DNA of 64,000 bases from Polynucleobacter sp. JS-JIR-5-A7 (lineage in GTDB: Bacteria; Pseudomonadota; Gammaproteobacteria; Burkholderiales; Burkholderiaceae): NCBI RefSeq assembly GCF_018687935.1, contig NZ_CP061308.1, positions 490,048 to 554,047 of the forward strand, written 5' to 3'. A program made the translations under genes and the position numbers. Shown here one piece after another: positions 1-8,223 of the stretch. Every line of letters begins with the position of its first letter. Positions within the stretch are counted from its first letter, which is position 1. The notes beneath the pieces were generated by a model that saw only the letters and a program-made list of their open reading frames with translations, did no database searches and was not told the DNA's origin.

Positions 1-192
1 AACGGGTGCAATTGGGACCAAGTCTCCAAGTAAGAAGCGTTCGTGAGGCAAGCCTTTGATTGGCCGATCCTCCTTGCCTTGCTCATCTAAGGCATCCTCC
101 CCCGACACCAACAGGGTAAAGCGCCGTAGATTGCTTTGGGCATTTTGAGGGAAGGTGGTGTCTGAGCTCATATCCCTGATTTTAGGTGGCAT
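1..192 (-). CDS. 5' part of an unrecognised gene (runs off the window)
   Basis: An open frame runs from an ATG at 192 to the window edge, giving 64 N-terminal residues beginning MPPKIRDMSSD. A second in-frame ATG at 171 is possible, but the first has a GGA at better spacing (8 nt), so I prefer it. The visible part is soluble and charged, with no signal peptide or membrane segment. It is divergent from lolC, with only about 46 bp between the starts, so the promoters must be packed together. In related genomes a gene of the RpfE/COG4255 type can sit near recJ and lol genes; that is a guess from context only, and I do not recognise the protein from the fragment. Confidence 0.55.
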   Translation of the reverse strand, partial: MPPKIRDMSSDTTFPQNAQSNLRRFTLLVSGEDALDEQGKEDRPIKGLPHERFLLGDLVPIAPV

Positions 193-238
193 TTAAGTAT
201 TCCATCAGTTTGCCTGTGTAATTGTCTAAACTGTAGCT

Positions 239-1501
239 ATGTTGAGACTCCCCATTGAGTTAGAAATTGGCTTGCGCTATACCCGCTCCAAGCGTCGTAA
301 GACCGTTGGTAAGCGCGATGGCTTCCTATCCTTTATTTCTGGTATTTCTACTGCTGGTATCGCTTTAGGCGTTGCGTCTCTAATTGTGGTGCTGTCAGTG
401 ATGAATGGTTTTCAGAAAGAGGTACGTGATCGCATGCTCTCTGTTCTTTCTCATGTAGAAATCACTTCGCCTGAAGGATTGGCAAATTGGGAGCCGTTGG
501 CTTTGAAAGTCGCGATACAGCCTCATGTGGTTGGCGTAGCACCCATGGTCAGTTCACAAGGATTGCTTGCACGAGATAATTCGATGCGGGGTGTTGCTAT
601 TCGGGGAATCTCGCCGAGTGAAGAAGGTAAGGTTTCTGACCTGCCAAAACAATTTATTGCTGGCAGTATTGATGACCTCAAGCCCGGTGGCTTTGGGGTT
701 GCATTAGGTGCACAGCTCGCCTCTTTGGTTGGTGCTCGCGTAGGTGACCGAGTTAATTTGATTGTGCCTGAGAGTGATTTAACGCCTGCTGGAGCAATGC
801 CGCGGATGAGGACGTTGCAAGTAGTTGGTATCGTAGATAGTGGCCATTATGAATACGATAGCTCTTTAGCCATCATGCACTGGAAAGATGCTGCAGCCTT
901 GTTACGCTTACGTGATCCATCAGGTCTTCGCATTAAGGTCGATGATATGCAGCGTGCTCCTCAAGTTGCCACTGAGTTGGCTGCTGTAGTTCCTCAAGCT
1001 TTATGGGTTACTGATTGGTCCCGCTCAAATCGTAATTGGTTTGCAGCAGTTCAAACAGAAAAGAAGATGATGTTCATCATCTTGACTTTAATTATTGCAG
1101 TGGCTGCATTTAATTTAGTTTCTACTTTGGTGATGACCGTTAATGAGAAGCAGGCCGATATTGCCATTCTCAGAACGATGGGTGCGAGCCCAGGTTTAAT
1201 CCAACGAATCTTCTTGGTACAGGGTTTGGCAATTGGTTTGATGGGGTCTTTGGCTGGCGTTGGTCTTGGTTTACTCATCGCGCTCAATATTGATGTGATT
1301 GTTCCTGCGATTGAAGCCATTTTCCGCGTACGCTTCTTGCCGCGTGAGGTTTACTTTATTAGCGAACTCCCCTCGGATGTTCGTTTAGGTGATGTAGTGA
1401 CCGTTGGGTTGATGGCTTTTGGTTTATCGGTATTGGCTACCTTGTACCCTAGTCGTCGTGCTGCTAAGGTCCAACCTGCGGAGGCCTTGAGATATGAATA
1501 A
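239..1501 (+). CDS. lolC: Lipoprotein-releasing ABC transporter permease, LolC/LolE family
   Basis: Inner-membrane permease of the Lol system, which extracts mature lipoproteins from the inner membrane and passes them to LolA. The 420 residues match the usual LolC/E length. A first membrane segment lies at about 30-57, followed by a large periplasmic domain (about 58-270) and an FtsX-type block of three membrane segments (about 275-302, 322-352, 385-410). It overlaps lolD by 8 nt, indicating translational coupling. Only one permease gene is present, so the transporter may work as a homodimer or use a second permease encoded elsewhere (inference). Confidence 0.93.
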   Translation: MLRLPIELEIGLRYTRSKRRKTVGKRDGFLSFISGISTAGIALGVASLIVVLSVMNGFQKEVRDRMLSVLSHVEITSPEGLANWEPLALKVAIQPHVVGVAPMVSSQGLLARDNSMRGVAIRGISPSEEGKVSDLPKQFIAGSIDDLKPGGFGVALGAQLASLVGARVGDRVNLIVPESDLTPAGAMPRMRTLQVVGIVDSGHYEYDSSLAIMHWKDAAALLRLRDPSGLRIKVDDMQRAPQVATELAAVVPQALWVTDWSRSNRNWFAAVQTEKKMMFIILTLIIAVAAFNLVSTLVMTVNEKQADIAILRTMGASPGLIQRIFLVQGLAIGLMGSLAGVGLGLLIALNIDVIVPAIEAIFRVRFLPREVYFISELPSDVRLGDVVTVGLMAFGLSVLATLYPSRRAAKVQPAEALRYE

Positions 1502-2189
1502 GGCTATCAAGTATGTGTTGATTGCTAAAGGCTTGGCTAAGACCTATGGTCAGGGCGCTACAGCAGTAGAGGTCCTTAAATCTGTTGATTTGGATGTGGC
1601 ACCTTCTGAGAAAGTCGCTATTGTGGGCTCATCAGGTTCTGGCAAAAGCACATTACTGCATTTATTAGGCGGCCTTGATACCCCAAGCGCTGGTTCAGTC
1701 TTCTTGAATGATGCCAACATCAATCAATTATCGGTAGCCAAATTAGACCAATTGCGTAATCAAAGCTTGGGCTTTATATACCAATTTCACCATCTCTTGG
1801 ATGAGTTCAGCGCATTAGAGAATGTTGCATTGTTATTGCGTATTCGTGGCTTGAGCAATGAAGAGTCGATGGAGCATGCTAGCAAGATGCTCAAAGCTGT
1901 AGGCTTAGCTAAGCGTGAATTGCATACCCCGGGTGAGTTATCTGGGGGAGAGCGTCAGCGCGTAGCAGTGGCTAGAGCCTTAGTCGGCAATCCTGCTTGC
2001 GTTCTAGCAGATGAGCCTACTGGAAACTTAGATACCGAAACAGCTGATGGAGTATTTGATTTGATGTTAGAGATTGCGCGCGAACAAGGCACTGCCTTTG
2101 TGATTGTGACGCATGATCCGGTGCGCGCTAAACGCTGTGATCGTATTTTGCACTTGGAGCGCGGAGTCCTTAAGACATTCGTGCAGTAA
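1494..2189 (+). CDS. lolD: Lipoprotein-releasing ABC transporter ATP-binding protein LolD
   Basis: ATPase that powers lipoprotein release together with the LolC/E permease. At 231 residues it is the normal size. The Walker A motif is GSSGSGKST at residues 45-53, the ABC signature LSGGERQRVAVARAL lies near 149, the Walker B with CVLADEPTGNLD near 168, and the switch histidine is in VTHD near 205. The start ATG lies inside the last codons of lolC, so the two are made from one transcript and probably coupled in translation. Confidence 0.95.
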   Translation: MNKAIKYVLIAKGLAKTYGQGATAVEVLKSVDLDVAPSEKVAIVGSSGSGKSTLLHLLGGLDTPSAGSVFLNDANINQLSVAKLDQLRNQSLGFIYQFHHLLDEFSALENVALLLRIRGLSNEESMEHASKMLKAVGLAKRELHTPGELSGGERQRVAVARALVGNPACVLADEPTGNLDTETADGVFDLMLEIAREQGTAFVIVTHDPVRAKRCDRILHLERGVLKTFVQ

Positions 2190-2191
2190 TA

Positions 2192-3046
2192 ATGGAAGCA
2201 ATGCATCCCATGTGGATTGATACTCATTGTCACCTAGACGCGCCAGAGTTCTCAAACTCCTTGCCAAACATCATTTCTGCCGCAAAAGAAAAGAACGTTC
2301 AGGCTATTTTGCTGCCCGCAGTCAAAGCTGCTGATTGTCAGCATGTTAAAGAACTTGCCTCTCAATATGGGAGTGCGATCCCTGGCTTGGTCTATACATT
2401 AGGTATTCATCCCCTCTATACCAATCAAGCTCACGAAGAAGATATTGCGCAACTTGAAGAGCAAATTACCCAGTCACTTTCTGATCCAAGGTTTGTAGGT
2501 ATTGGTGAGATTGGTTTGGATTACTTTGTAGAGGGTCTGGATCCACATAAGCAAGAATATTTCTTTCATGCGCAATTAGACTTAGCTCAGCAGTTTAACT
2601 TGCCAGTGATTTTGCATGTACGGCGCTCACAAGATGCTATTTTGAAAGCCCTTAGACGTCGCAAAATCTCCGGAGGAATTGCGCATGCATTCAACGGTAG
2701 CTTCCAGCAAGCCGAGCAATTTATAGAGCTTGGTTTCAAATTGGGGTTTGGTGGCGCAGCCACTTACGAGCGCGCACTGCAGATTCGCAGACTCTTAGTT
2801 GAGTTGCCTATCGATAGTATCGTTACCGAAACAGATTCTCCTGATATTCCGCCGGCCTGGTTAAAGCAAGAGGGAATTGCATTTAATGAGCCCGCCTTTG
2901 TGGTTCGGATAGTGAAAGAGTTGGCTGCAATACGTGGCATTAGTGATTCTGAATTTGCTTCTGCTGTCTGGTGTAATGCTATGCAAGTATTGCCGCGTTG
3001 GTCAGCCCTCTGTGCTGGCAATCCCAACTTCACTCTAGCCTCTTAA
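2192..3046 (+). CDS. tatD: TatD family metal-dependent hydrolase
   Basis: TatD-type TIM-barrel hydrolase; family members are Mg-dependent 3'-5' DNases linked to DNA repair and quality control. The metal-binding HxH is at residues 12-14 (THCHLD), with the GEIGLD glutamate, the HVRRSQDA histidine and the C-terminal TDSPD aspartate in the expected order. From the first ATG it is 284 residues. The ATG at 2210 gives the common family N-terminus MWIDTHCHLD, and no good ribosome site separates the choices, so the true start may be there. It starts 2 nt after lolD and ends 4 nt before comEC, hence one operon. Confidence 0.9.
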   Translation: MEAMHPMWIDTHCHLDAPEFSNSLPNIISAAKEKNVQAILLPAVKAADCQHVKELASQYGSAIPGLVYTLGIHPLYTNQAHEEDIAQLEEQITQSLSDPRFVGIGEIGLDYFVEGLDPHKQEYFFHAQLDLAQQFNLPVILHVRRSQDAILKALRRRKISGGIAHAFNGSFQQAEQFIELGFKLGFGGAATYERALQIRRLLVELPIDSIVTETDSPDIPPAWLKQEGIAFNEPAFVVRIVKELAAIRGISDSEFASAVWCNAMQVLPRWSALCAGNPNFTLAS

Positions 3047-3050
3047 AACC

Positions 3051-5531
3051 TTGCGCTTAGCTATTACGGCGTTTATCGCCGGGGGATCGCTCCTTTTATT
3101 TTTGCCGCAAGTTCCATCAGGATGGCCATTTTTTTGCTCTGCTGTGGGCGTGCTGTGTCTATTGTGCTTATATCTGCGACCTCAAGTCAGTTGGCATCAA
3201 CAGATTTTGATTTGCATCTTGTTGTTTAGTATGGGCTTTGCGTGGAATGCCCACTATGCGGAGAGCCGCTTGATAAATATTCTTGCTGAGGAGTTGGAAG
3301 ATAAAGAATTCAGCATCGAAGGAAGAGTTGCCGCTCTGCCGCAGAGCAGTTCTACAAGCGCTAAGTTCGCTTTTGAGATAGACCATCTATTTTCTAGCAA
3401 TAGCGAAGTCAGTAGCTTTCCCAAGCGAGTGTATTTGAGTTGGCAACCAGCATGGAGAAGTGCCCAAGAAATCCCTGAAATTATTCCAGGACAGCGCTGG
3501 AAATTGAAAGTCAAACTAAAGAGGCCTTATGGCTCTTTAAATCCTTACACCTTTGATTTTGAGCGCTGGTCCTTTCATCAGGATTTTGGTGCTAGTGGAT
3601 CTATTAGATCGGGTGAATTGTTAAAAGCAAGTGATATTAGACTGACTGAGTTTGAACTTCGCATGGAGTTGGCACGTTGGAAATTACGTGAAAAGATCAA
3701 ATCACTGTTACCAAAGGATGCTCGTTATGGTGGCGTGATGATTGCATTGGTGATGGGTGATCAAAATGCGATTGAGCAGGATGACTGGCGGGTATTTAAT
3801 GCAACCGGTATAGGTCATCTGATTTCTATCTCAGGATTACATGTCACGATGTTGGCAGGTGTAGGCGCTTCTGCTGCAGGGTGGATATGGAGGCGCCGCG
3901 CTCTACCACTCATGATTCCAGTGAGTAAGGTTGCAGCCGCTTCTGGGTTTATCACGGCGTTTATCTATGCTTGGTTAGCTGGCTTTCAGATACCGGCACA
4001 AAGAACGATGTATATGGTTGGTGTTGTTGCGTTTGCTTTGTGGACTGGTAGAAATCCAAGATCTTTTGATATTTGGTGGTGGGCGCTCGTATTGGTGCTT
4101 CTCGTTGATCCGATGGCGCCCTATACACCAGGCTTTTGGCTTTCGTTTGGAGCAGTCGCTGCCATTCTTTATGCCATGAAAGATTCTTCGGGGTTATTGG
4201 GTATACCCACTGGGAAAGAACTAGAGATACATTGGTCAAATCGAGCTTTACAAGCAATGCGCGAAGCATGCCGTGTTCAAGCAGTGGTAACTATCGCTTT
4301 ACTTCCGTTTACTTTGTATTGGTTTTATCAAGTCTCTGTAGTGTCACCATTCGCTAATGCTTTAGCAATTCCTGTGGTGAGTTACGTTGTTACTCCATTA
4401 GCAATCGCAGGCGCATTGTTGCCTGACTTTATTGGTCGCTGGCTCTTGCTCCCTGCACATGCATCAATGGAGTATCTGGCTCTAGTGCTTGAGTGGATGG
4501 CCAATTGGAGTTGGTCTGTGGTTTGGTCTAGTCAGCCGGAGTGGTGGCTCTTGCTGATTTCAGGGGTCGGGATTCTTTATGCAATTCATCCTGGAGAACT
4601 CAGGGGTACTTGGTTATACCGGTCATTAGTATTATTACCTTTATTACTACTGTTTATACCAACGGTAAATCTTGGCAATACATCTCTTAAAGCCGGGGAG
4701 TTTAGGGCTACCGTATTGGATATTGGACAAGGTACTGCTGTATTGATAGAAACAGCGCATAAGAGATTGCTGTATGACACCGGCCCGATTCAAGGTAAGA
4801 GGGATGATGCCGGTCAGCGCGTCATTTTGCCGTATTTACGCGGTAGAGGTATCGATCAAATCGATCGCATGGTTATTAGTCATAGCGATAGTGACCATGT
4901 GGGTGGCGCTGCCTCTTTATTGAAACAGATTTCTTTTCAATCAATGATGGGTTCACTGCCGAACAATAACCCACTGCTATTGAATCTTCAGTCTCGAAAA
5001 ATTCCCAGCATTCCATGTCGTTATGGCCAATATTGGACTTGGGACGAAGTGGAGTTTTTAATTTGGCATCCTCACGAAGACACACTTTTTCAAAATCAAT
5101 ACTCAATGAAACCCAATGAGATGAGTTGTGTATTAGAGGTGCGAAATAAAAATGGCTCTTTATGGTTAACGGGAGATGTTGAGAAACAGGGTGAGGCAGA
5201 AATTGTTGCTCACTTGGATCAATTTGCGCTCAATGCAATGGGAGATCGAGAATTTATTTTTATGGCCCCACACCATGGAAGCAAAACATCTTCATCCATT
5301 GATTTATTAACGAAATTAAATCCTGATTTTGCTTTTGCCCAAAATGGTTATCGCAATCGTTATGGTCACCCTCACCCCACGGTGACCGCTCGCTATGCAG
5401 GTTTAGATATTCCCTTTTATCAAACGCCAAGAACTGGAGCTCAGATTTGGCTTTTTAGAGATCAAGGTAAGTCGAGCTCTAAGGTGATTTTTTGGAGGCA
5501 GGAGGTCAAAAGGTTGTGGCATAGGCCTTAG
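3051..5531 (+). CDS. comEC: DNA internalization competence protein ComEC/Rec2
   Basis: Inner-membrane channel that carries single-stranded DNA into the cytoplasm during natural transformation. The 826 residues show the three family parts: an N-terminal membrane and OB-like region (about 1-200), the multi-spanning competence domain (about 225-500), and a C-terminal metallo-beta-lactamase domain with HSDSDH at residues 611-616. The start is a TTG 4 nt after tatD; no strong ribosome site is visible, which fits coupled translation. An intact full-length gene suggests the strain may be transformable, but no other competence genes lie in this window. Confidence 0.93.
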   Translation: MRLAITAFIAGGSLLLFLPQVPSGWPFFCSAVGVLCLLCLYLRPQVSWHQQILICILLFSMGFAWNAHYAESRLINILAEELEDKEFSIEGRVAALPQSSSTSAKFAFEIDHLFSSNSEVSSFPKRVYLSWQPAWRSAQEIPEIIPGQRWKLKVKLKRPYGSLNPYTFDFERWSFHQDFGASGSIRSGELLKASDIRLTEFELRMELARWKLREKIKSLLPKDARYGGVMIALVMGDQNAIEQDDWRVFNATGIGHLISISGLHVTMLAGVGASAAGWIWRRRALPLMIPVSKVAAASGFITAFIYAWLAGFQIPAQRTMYMVGVVAFALWTGRNPRSFDIWWWALVLVLLVDPMAPYTPGFWLSFGAVAAILYAMKDSSGLLGIPTGKELEIHWSNRALQAMREACRVQAVVTIALLPFTLYWFYQVSVVSPFANALAIPVVSYVVTPLAIAGALLPDFIGRWLLLPAHASMEYLALVLEWMANWSWSVVWSSQPEWWLLLISGVGILYAIHPGELRGTWLYRSLVLLPLLLLFIPTVNLGNTSLKAGEFRATVLDIGQGTAVLIETAHKRLLYDTGPIQGKRDDAGQRVILPYLRGRGIDQIDRMVISHSDSDHVGGAASLLKQISFQSMMGSLPNNNPLLLNLQSRKIPSIPCRYGQYWTWDEVEFLIWHPHEDTLFQNQYSMKPNEMSCVLEVRNKNGSLWLTGDVEKQGEAEIVAHLDQFALNAMGDREFIFMAPHHGSKTSSSIDLLTKLNPDFAFAQNGYRNRYGHPHPTVTARYAGLDIPFYQTPRTGAQIWLFRDQGKSSSKVIFWRQEVKRLWHRP

Positions 5532-5547
5532 ATGAACTTTTCTTTAG

Positions 5548-5573
5548 TGTGTATGATGTGTATAATTAAAGGG
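5548..5573 (+). promoter_or_regulatory. hicAB promoter with direct-repeat element
   Basis: A perfect TATAAT (5561-5566) lies 12 nt before the hicA start. Two direct copies of TGTGTAT (5548-5554 and 5557-5563, period 9) run into this -10 box, and an AAGGG ribosome site follows at 5569-5573. The -35 match is poor. HicB proteins with a DNA-binding C-terminus usually repress their own promoter, so the repeats are a plausible operator (inference). Confidence 0.5.
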
Positions 5574-5578
5574 CATGA

Positions 5579-5773
5579 ATGCATAGTAAAAAAGTTATTG
5601 AAAAGTTAGTGCGTGACGGTTGGCATCTGCGGGGAATAAGAGGATCGCATCATGTTTATATTCATCCCTTGAAGCAAGGTCATATTGTTGTTACACATCC
5701 AAGAAAAGATATGCCAACCGGTTTATTAAAGGCAATATTTAAACAAGCAGGCTTAATGGGGGAGGGTGAATGA
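5579..5773 (+). CDS. hicA: HicA family mRNA interferase toxin
   Basis: Small double-stranded-RNA-binding-fold toxin (64 residues) that cleaves mRNA when not bound by HicB. The family pattern is clear: GWHLRGIRGSHHVYIHP with the active-site histidine of the GSHH stretch, then the HPRKDMPTGLLKAIFKQAG tail. The start is the ATG at 5579, because the ATG four bases upstream meets a stop at once. It overlaps hicB by 4 nt (ATGA), the standard toxin-first order of this family. The pair sits between comEC and the tRNA-fMet integration site, a usual place for accessory genes. Confidence 0.93.
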   Translation: MHSKKVIEKLVRDGWHLRGIRGSHHVYIHPLKQGHIVVTHPRKDMPTGLLKAIFKQAGLMGEGE

Positions 5774-6162
5774 AATATCCAGTTGCAATTGAGCCGGGCA
5801 GTAAGTCAGAGGCATGGGGCGTCATCGTTCCAGATTTGCCGGGCTGTTTTTCTGCTGCTGATAGCGGAATTGACGAGGCTATTGAAAAAGTAAAAGAAGC
5901 GATAGAACTATGGATTGAGGTGGCCTTAGATGAAGGTCAAGAAATACCAAAGCCCAGCTCGTTGAGGGAGCTTCAAAAGCGAAAAGAATTTAAGGGTTAT
6001 GTCTGGGCAATTGTGGAGATTGATCCCGCTCTACTGTCGGATGATATTGAGAGGATCAACATCACACTACCCAAAAGAGTGTTGGCTAGGTTGGATGCCA
6101 AAGCCAAGAGTGCCGGGGAGAATAGATCAGCTTTCATAGCCCACCTTGCATTGATGGCATGA
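5770..6162 (+). CDS. hicB: HicB family antitoxin
   Basis: Antitoxin of 130 residues that neutralises HicA and probably represses the operon. The N-terminal half is the HicB partial RNase-H-like fold (YPVAIEPG...AWGVIVPDLPGCFSAADSG). The C-terminal end INITLPKRVLARLDAKAKSAGENRSAF is a ribbon-helix-helix DNA-binding segment. It is coupled to hicA through a 4-nt overlap. Transcription probably stops at the hairpin at 6172-6210, which is shared with the opposite-strand tRNA 3' side. Confidence 0.93.
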   Translation: MKYPVAIEPGSKSEAWGVIVPDLPGCFSAADSGIDEAIEKVKEAIELWIEVALDEGQEIPKPSSLRELQKRKEFKGYVWAIVEIDPALLSDDIERINITLPKRVLARLDAKAKSAGENRSAFIAHLALMA

Positions 6163-6171
6163 GTTAAAACC

Positions 6172-6210
6172 AAAAAAGGCTTCCTAGTCGATCGACGAAG
6201 AAGCCTTTTT
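6172..6210. terminator. Bidirectional terminator between hicB and the original tRNA-fMet 3' end
   Basis: An A-run followed by GGCTTC, a loop containing the palindrome GTCGATCGAC, then GAAGCC and a T-run. It can end hicB transcripts on the plus strand. On the minus strand it lies where the terminator of the tRNA-fMet gene would have been before the element inserted. A diverged copy follows the present tRNA at 11062-11096. Confidence 0.8.
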
Positions 6211-6215
6211 GCTTA

Positions 6216-6262
<47 letters not shown>

Positions 6263-6397
6263 TAAGAGGATTTGCATATTGATTAATGTTGATCTTCATA
6301 ACCTAATACATAAAAAAACCATATATTTAAAGGGTTTAAAGCCAAAAATAACTGGTTGAAGTATTACTCAATATATCTTACTATTGCTAATATTCCT

Positions 6398-6415
6398 CTA
6401 CACGGCATCTACATG
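6398..6415 (+). repeat. Putative left integrase arm-binding site
   Basis: CTACACGGCATCTACATG closely matches CTACGTGGCATCTACACA at 11031-11048 near the other end of the element. Each contains two CTAC units 11 bp apart, about one helical turn. Position close to both ends and next to the integrase gene suggests arm-type binding sites for its N-terminal domain (inference). Confidence 0.45.
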
Positions 6416-6432
6416 TCGACAATAGGGTTCAA

Positions 6433-7743
6433 ATGGCCATTGAGAAGATTGGGTTTACCAGCGGCAGGATCAGCACCTTAGTTTGTAAGGCTGGTCAGGA
6501 TCAGACCATGTACAGGGATGCCAAAACACCCTGTTTGGGACTTCGCATAACCAAAAGTGGCGTTAAGTCATTCATCTTTGAAACATGGTTTAACGGAAAA
6601 TCGCTTCGAAGCACGATTGGGGATGCATCTACTTGGTCAATTGCTCAGGCTCAAACTGAAGCTAGACGGCTAAAAGTTCTCACGGATCAGGGGGTCGACC
6701 CTCGAGAAACTAAAGAGCGAGAAAAGGTTCTTCACAGGACTAGAAACACTAAATCTATTGCTGGTTTAATTGTTTGGCAGGAGTACATCAATGATCGTAA
6801 GGTCAACTGGGGCGAGCGACATCTTAAGGATCACTACGATATGGTTCGTGATGGCGGTGAGCCAATTAAGCGGGGTTTACGTAAGAAGCAAGCACCCGTA
6901 AAAAAAGCTGGAATATTGCAACCATTGCTATCACTACCGTTGAGCGAACTAAATCGGGAGCAAATATTAATTTGGCTTAAGTCTGAGGTCAGCATCAGGG
7001 CTGGCAGGGTAAGAATTGCATTGTCAGCACTCAAAGCATTCATTACTTGGATGAGTGATCATCCTCATTACGCTGGCTTGGTTGATCCCAATGTATGCGA
7101 CAGACTGACCCGTGAGTTACCTGCTAAAAAAGCTAAAGACGATTGTCTGCAAAAAGAGCAATTAAAGGCTTGGTTCGATGGCGTTAAAAAAATTAGCAAC
7201 CCAATAATTAGTGCCTATTTGCAGATACTTTTACTGACTGGTGCAAGAAGAAACGAACTTGCAACGATGAAATGGGTTGATGTCGATTTGCAATGGCACA
7301 CGGCCAGTATCCGTGACAAGGTAGAGGGGAGCCGCAAGATTCCGATTACTCCCTATGTAGAGCAACTCCTTGCTAGGCTTCCCAAAAATAATGAGTATGT
7401 TTTTCATAGCACTGCAAAATCTGGATACCTCACAGAGCCCCGCAAGGCTCACCAAGCAGTGATCGCAGAGCAGGGGCTACCTCATCTATCAATTCACGGC
7501 TTAAGGCGTTCATTTGGCACTTTAGCTGAGTGGGTGGAGTGCCCTACGGGCATATCTGCTCAAATCATGGGGCATAAGCCTAGTGCGATTGCTGAGAAGC
7601 ATTACCGCACTAGACCAATTGATTTGCTTAGAAAGTGGCATACAAAAATTGAGAAATTTATTCTTGATGAAGCGAGCATTGATCAACCAAAAGAGGGTGT
7701 GAAACCCATTAGGCTGGTGAGTAGTAATGTGAATATTGCATAG
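6433..7743 (+). CDS. Tyrosine recombinase/integrase, P4-like with arm-binding N-terminus
   Basis: Site-specific recombinase of 436 residues that should integrate and excise the element at tRNA-fMet. The N-terminus (about 25-100, with LRITKSGVKSFIFE and the STIGDASTWSIAQA stretch) is the arm-type DNA-binding domain of P4-like integrases. A SAM-like core-binding domain lies at about 105-235. The catalytic domain shows R272 (TGARRNEL), H355 and R358 (HGLRR), H381 (MGHK) and the nucleophile Y391 (KHYRTRP), so all key residues are present and the enzyme looks active. The start ATG has an AGGG upstream. It lies about 170 bp from the left attachment repeat and reads into the element. Confidence 0.95.
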   Translation: MAIEKIGFTSGRISTLVCKAGQDQTMYRDAKTPCLGLRITKSGVKSFIFETWFNGKSLRSTIGDASTWSIAQAQTEARRLKVLTDQGVDPRETKEREKVLHRTRNTKSIAGLIVWQEYINDRKVNWGERHLKDHYDMVRDGGEPIKRGLRKKQAPVKKAGILQPLLSLPLSELNREQILIWLKSEVSIRAGRVRIALSALKAFITWMSDHPHYAGLVDPNVCDRLTRELPAKKAKDDCLQKEQLKAWFDGVKKISNPIISAYLQILLLTGARRNELATMKWVDVDLQWHTASIRDKVEGSRKIPITPYVEQLLARLPKNNEYVFHSTAKSGYLTEPRKAHQAVIAEQGLPHLSIHGLRRSFGTLAEWVECPTGISAQIMGHKPSAIAEKHYRTRPIDLLRKWHTKIEKFILDEASIDQPKEGVKPIRLVSSNVNIA

Positions 7744-7795
7744 TTCTTATTTTGGAATTAGAATCAATGCAAGTAGTAATGATGAGAGTGAGTAA

Positions 7796-7921
7796 GGGCA
7801 GGTCTAAGCCCGCTGAAGGATCGTTACCTTCATGACCAAGTGAAAGGCCATACGGCTCAACGCAGTTACTTAAGTGTTAACTGACAATCAGGAAAGACTG
7901 ATAAGCACTTGTCCTAAGTGC
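7796..7921 (+). ncRNA. Candidate structured RNA or leader within the element
   Basis: The gap after the integrase has no convincing ORF but holds a string of inverted repeats: GGGC/GCCC (7796-7811), TGAAGG/CCTTCA (7814-7832), CAGTTA/TAACTG (7863-7883), ATCAG/CTGAT (7887-7902) and GCACTT/AAGTGC (7905-7921). GGTC (7801-7804) could also pair with GACC (7834-7837) and enclose the second hairpin; this competes with the first hairpin only through loop geometry. Such density in 126 bp suggests a folded RNA. It could be an independent small RNA, or a 5' leader for the HTH gene that starts at 7996. Phage satellites of the P4 type use an antisense RNA near their regulator; I cannot show that this is related. 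Confidence 0.4.
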
Positions 7922-7995
7922 GTGTTACTCCAACAAAAACAGGTATACCCCGCTTGGCTAAAGCCTGCGGATCATTGATTTGCTTGGAGAAACAC

Positions 7996-8223
7996 ATGGA
8001 ACAAAATATTAATGACTTGCCGCCAAAACTATCTGCAATGGCTTGGGATAAGGACTGGATTACAACTGGTGAATTTGCCAGCACCTTTAGAATCTCGCCC
8101 CAAACCGTTCGTAAAAATTTCTGCCTAACTGGTGAGTGCTATGGCATTAAGCCTACAAAAATGGGTAACAAGTTACTTTGGAGTGTTGAGAAGGTTGCAA
8201 TTCGGCTAAGGGGTGGCTTATGA
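7996..8223 (+). CDS. AlpA/excisionase-like helix-turn-helix protein
   Basis: A small DNA-binding protein of 75 residues when started at the ATG at 7996, which has a GGAG ribosome site 7 nt upstream; a GTG at 7918 would add residues encoded by the hairpin region and is unlikely. The stretch WITTGEFASTFRISPQTVRKNF is a MerR/AlpA-like HTH (ITTGEFA...ISPQTVRK). In P4-like elements such proteins activate integrase or act as excisionase. It overlaps the next gene by 4 nt (ATGA). The exact role in this element is inferred. Confidence 0.7.
   Translation: MEQNINDLPPKLSAMAWDKDWITTGEFASTFRISPQTVRKNFCLTGECYGIKPTKMGNKLLWSVEKVAIRLRGGL

Noticed and set aside
7918..7995. GTG-started N-terminal extension of the HTH gene
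   Set aside because: It begins inside a hairpin, has no ribosome site and no match to the HTH family; the ATG at 7996 has GGAG upstream.
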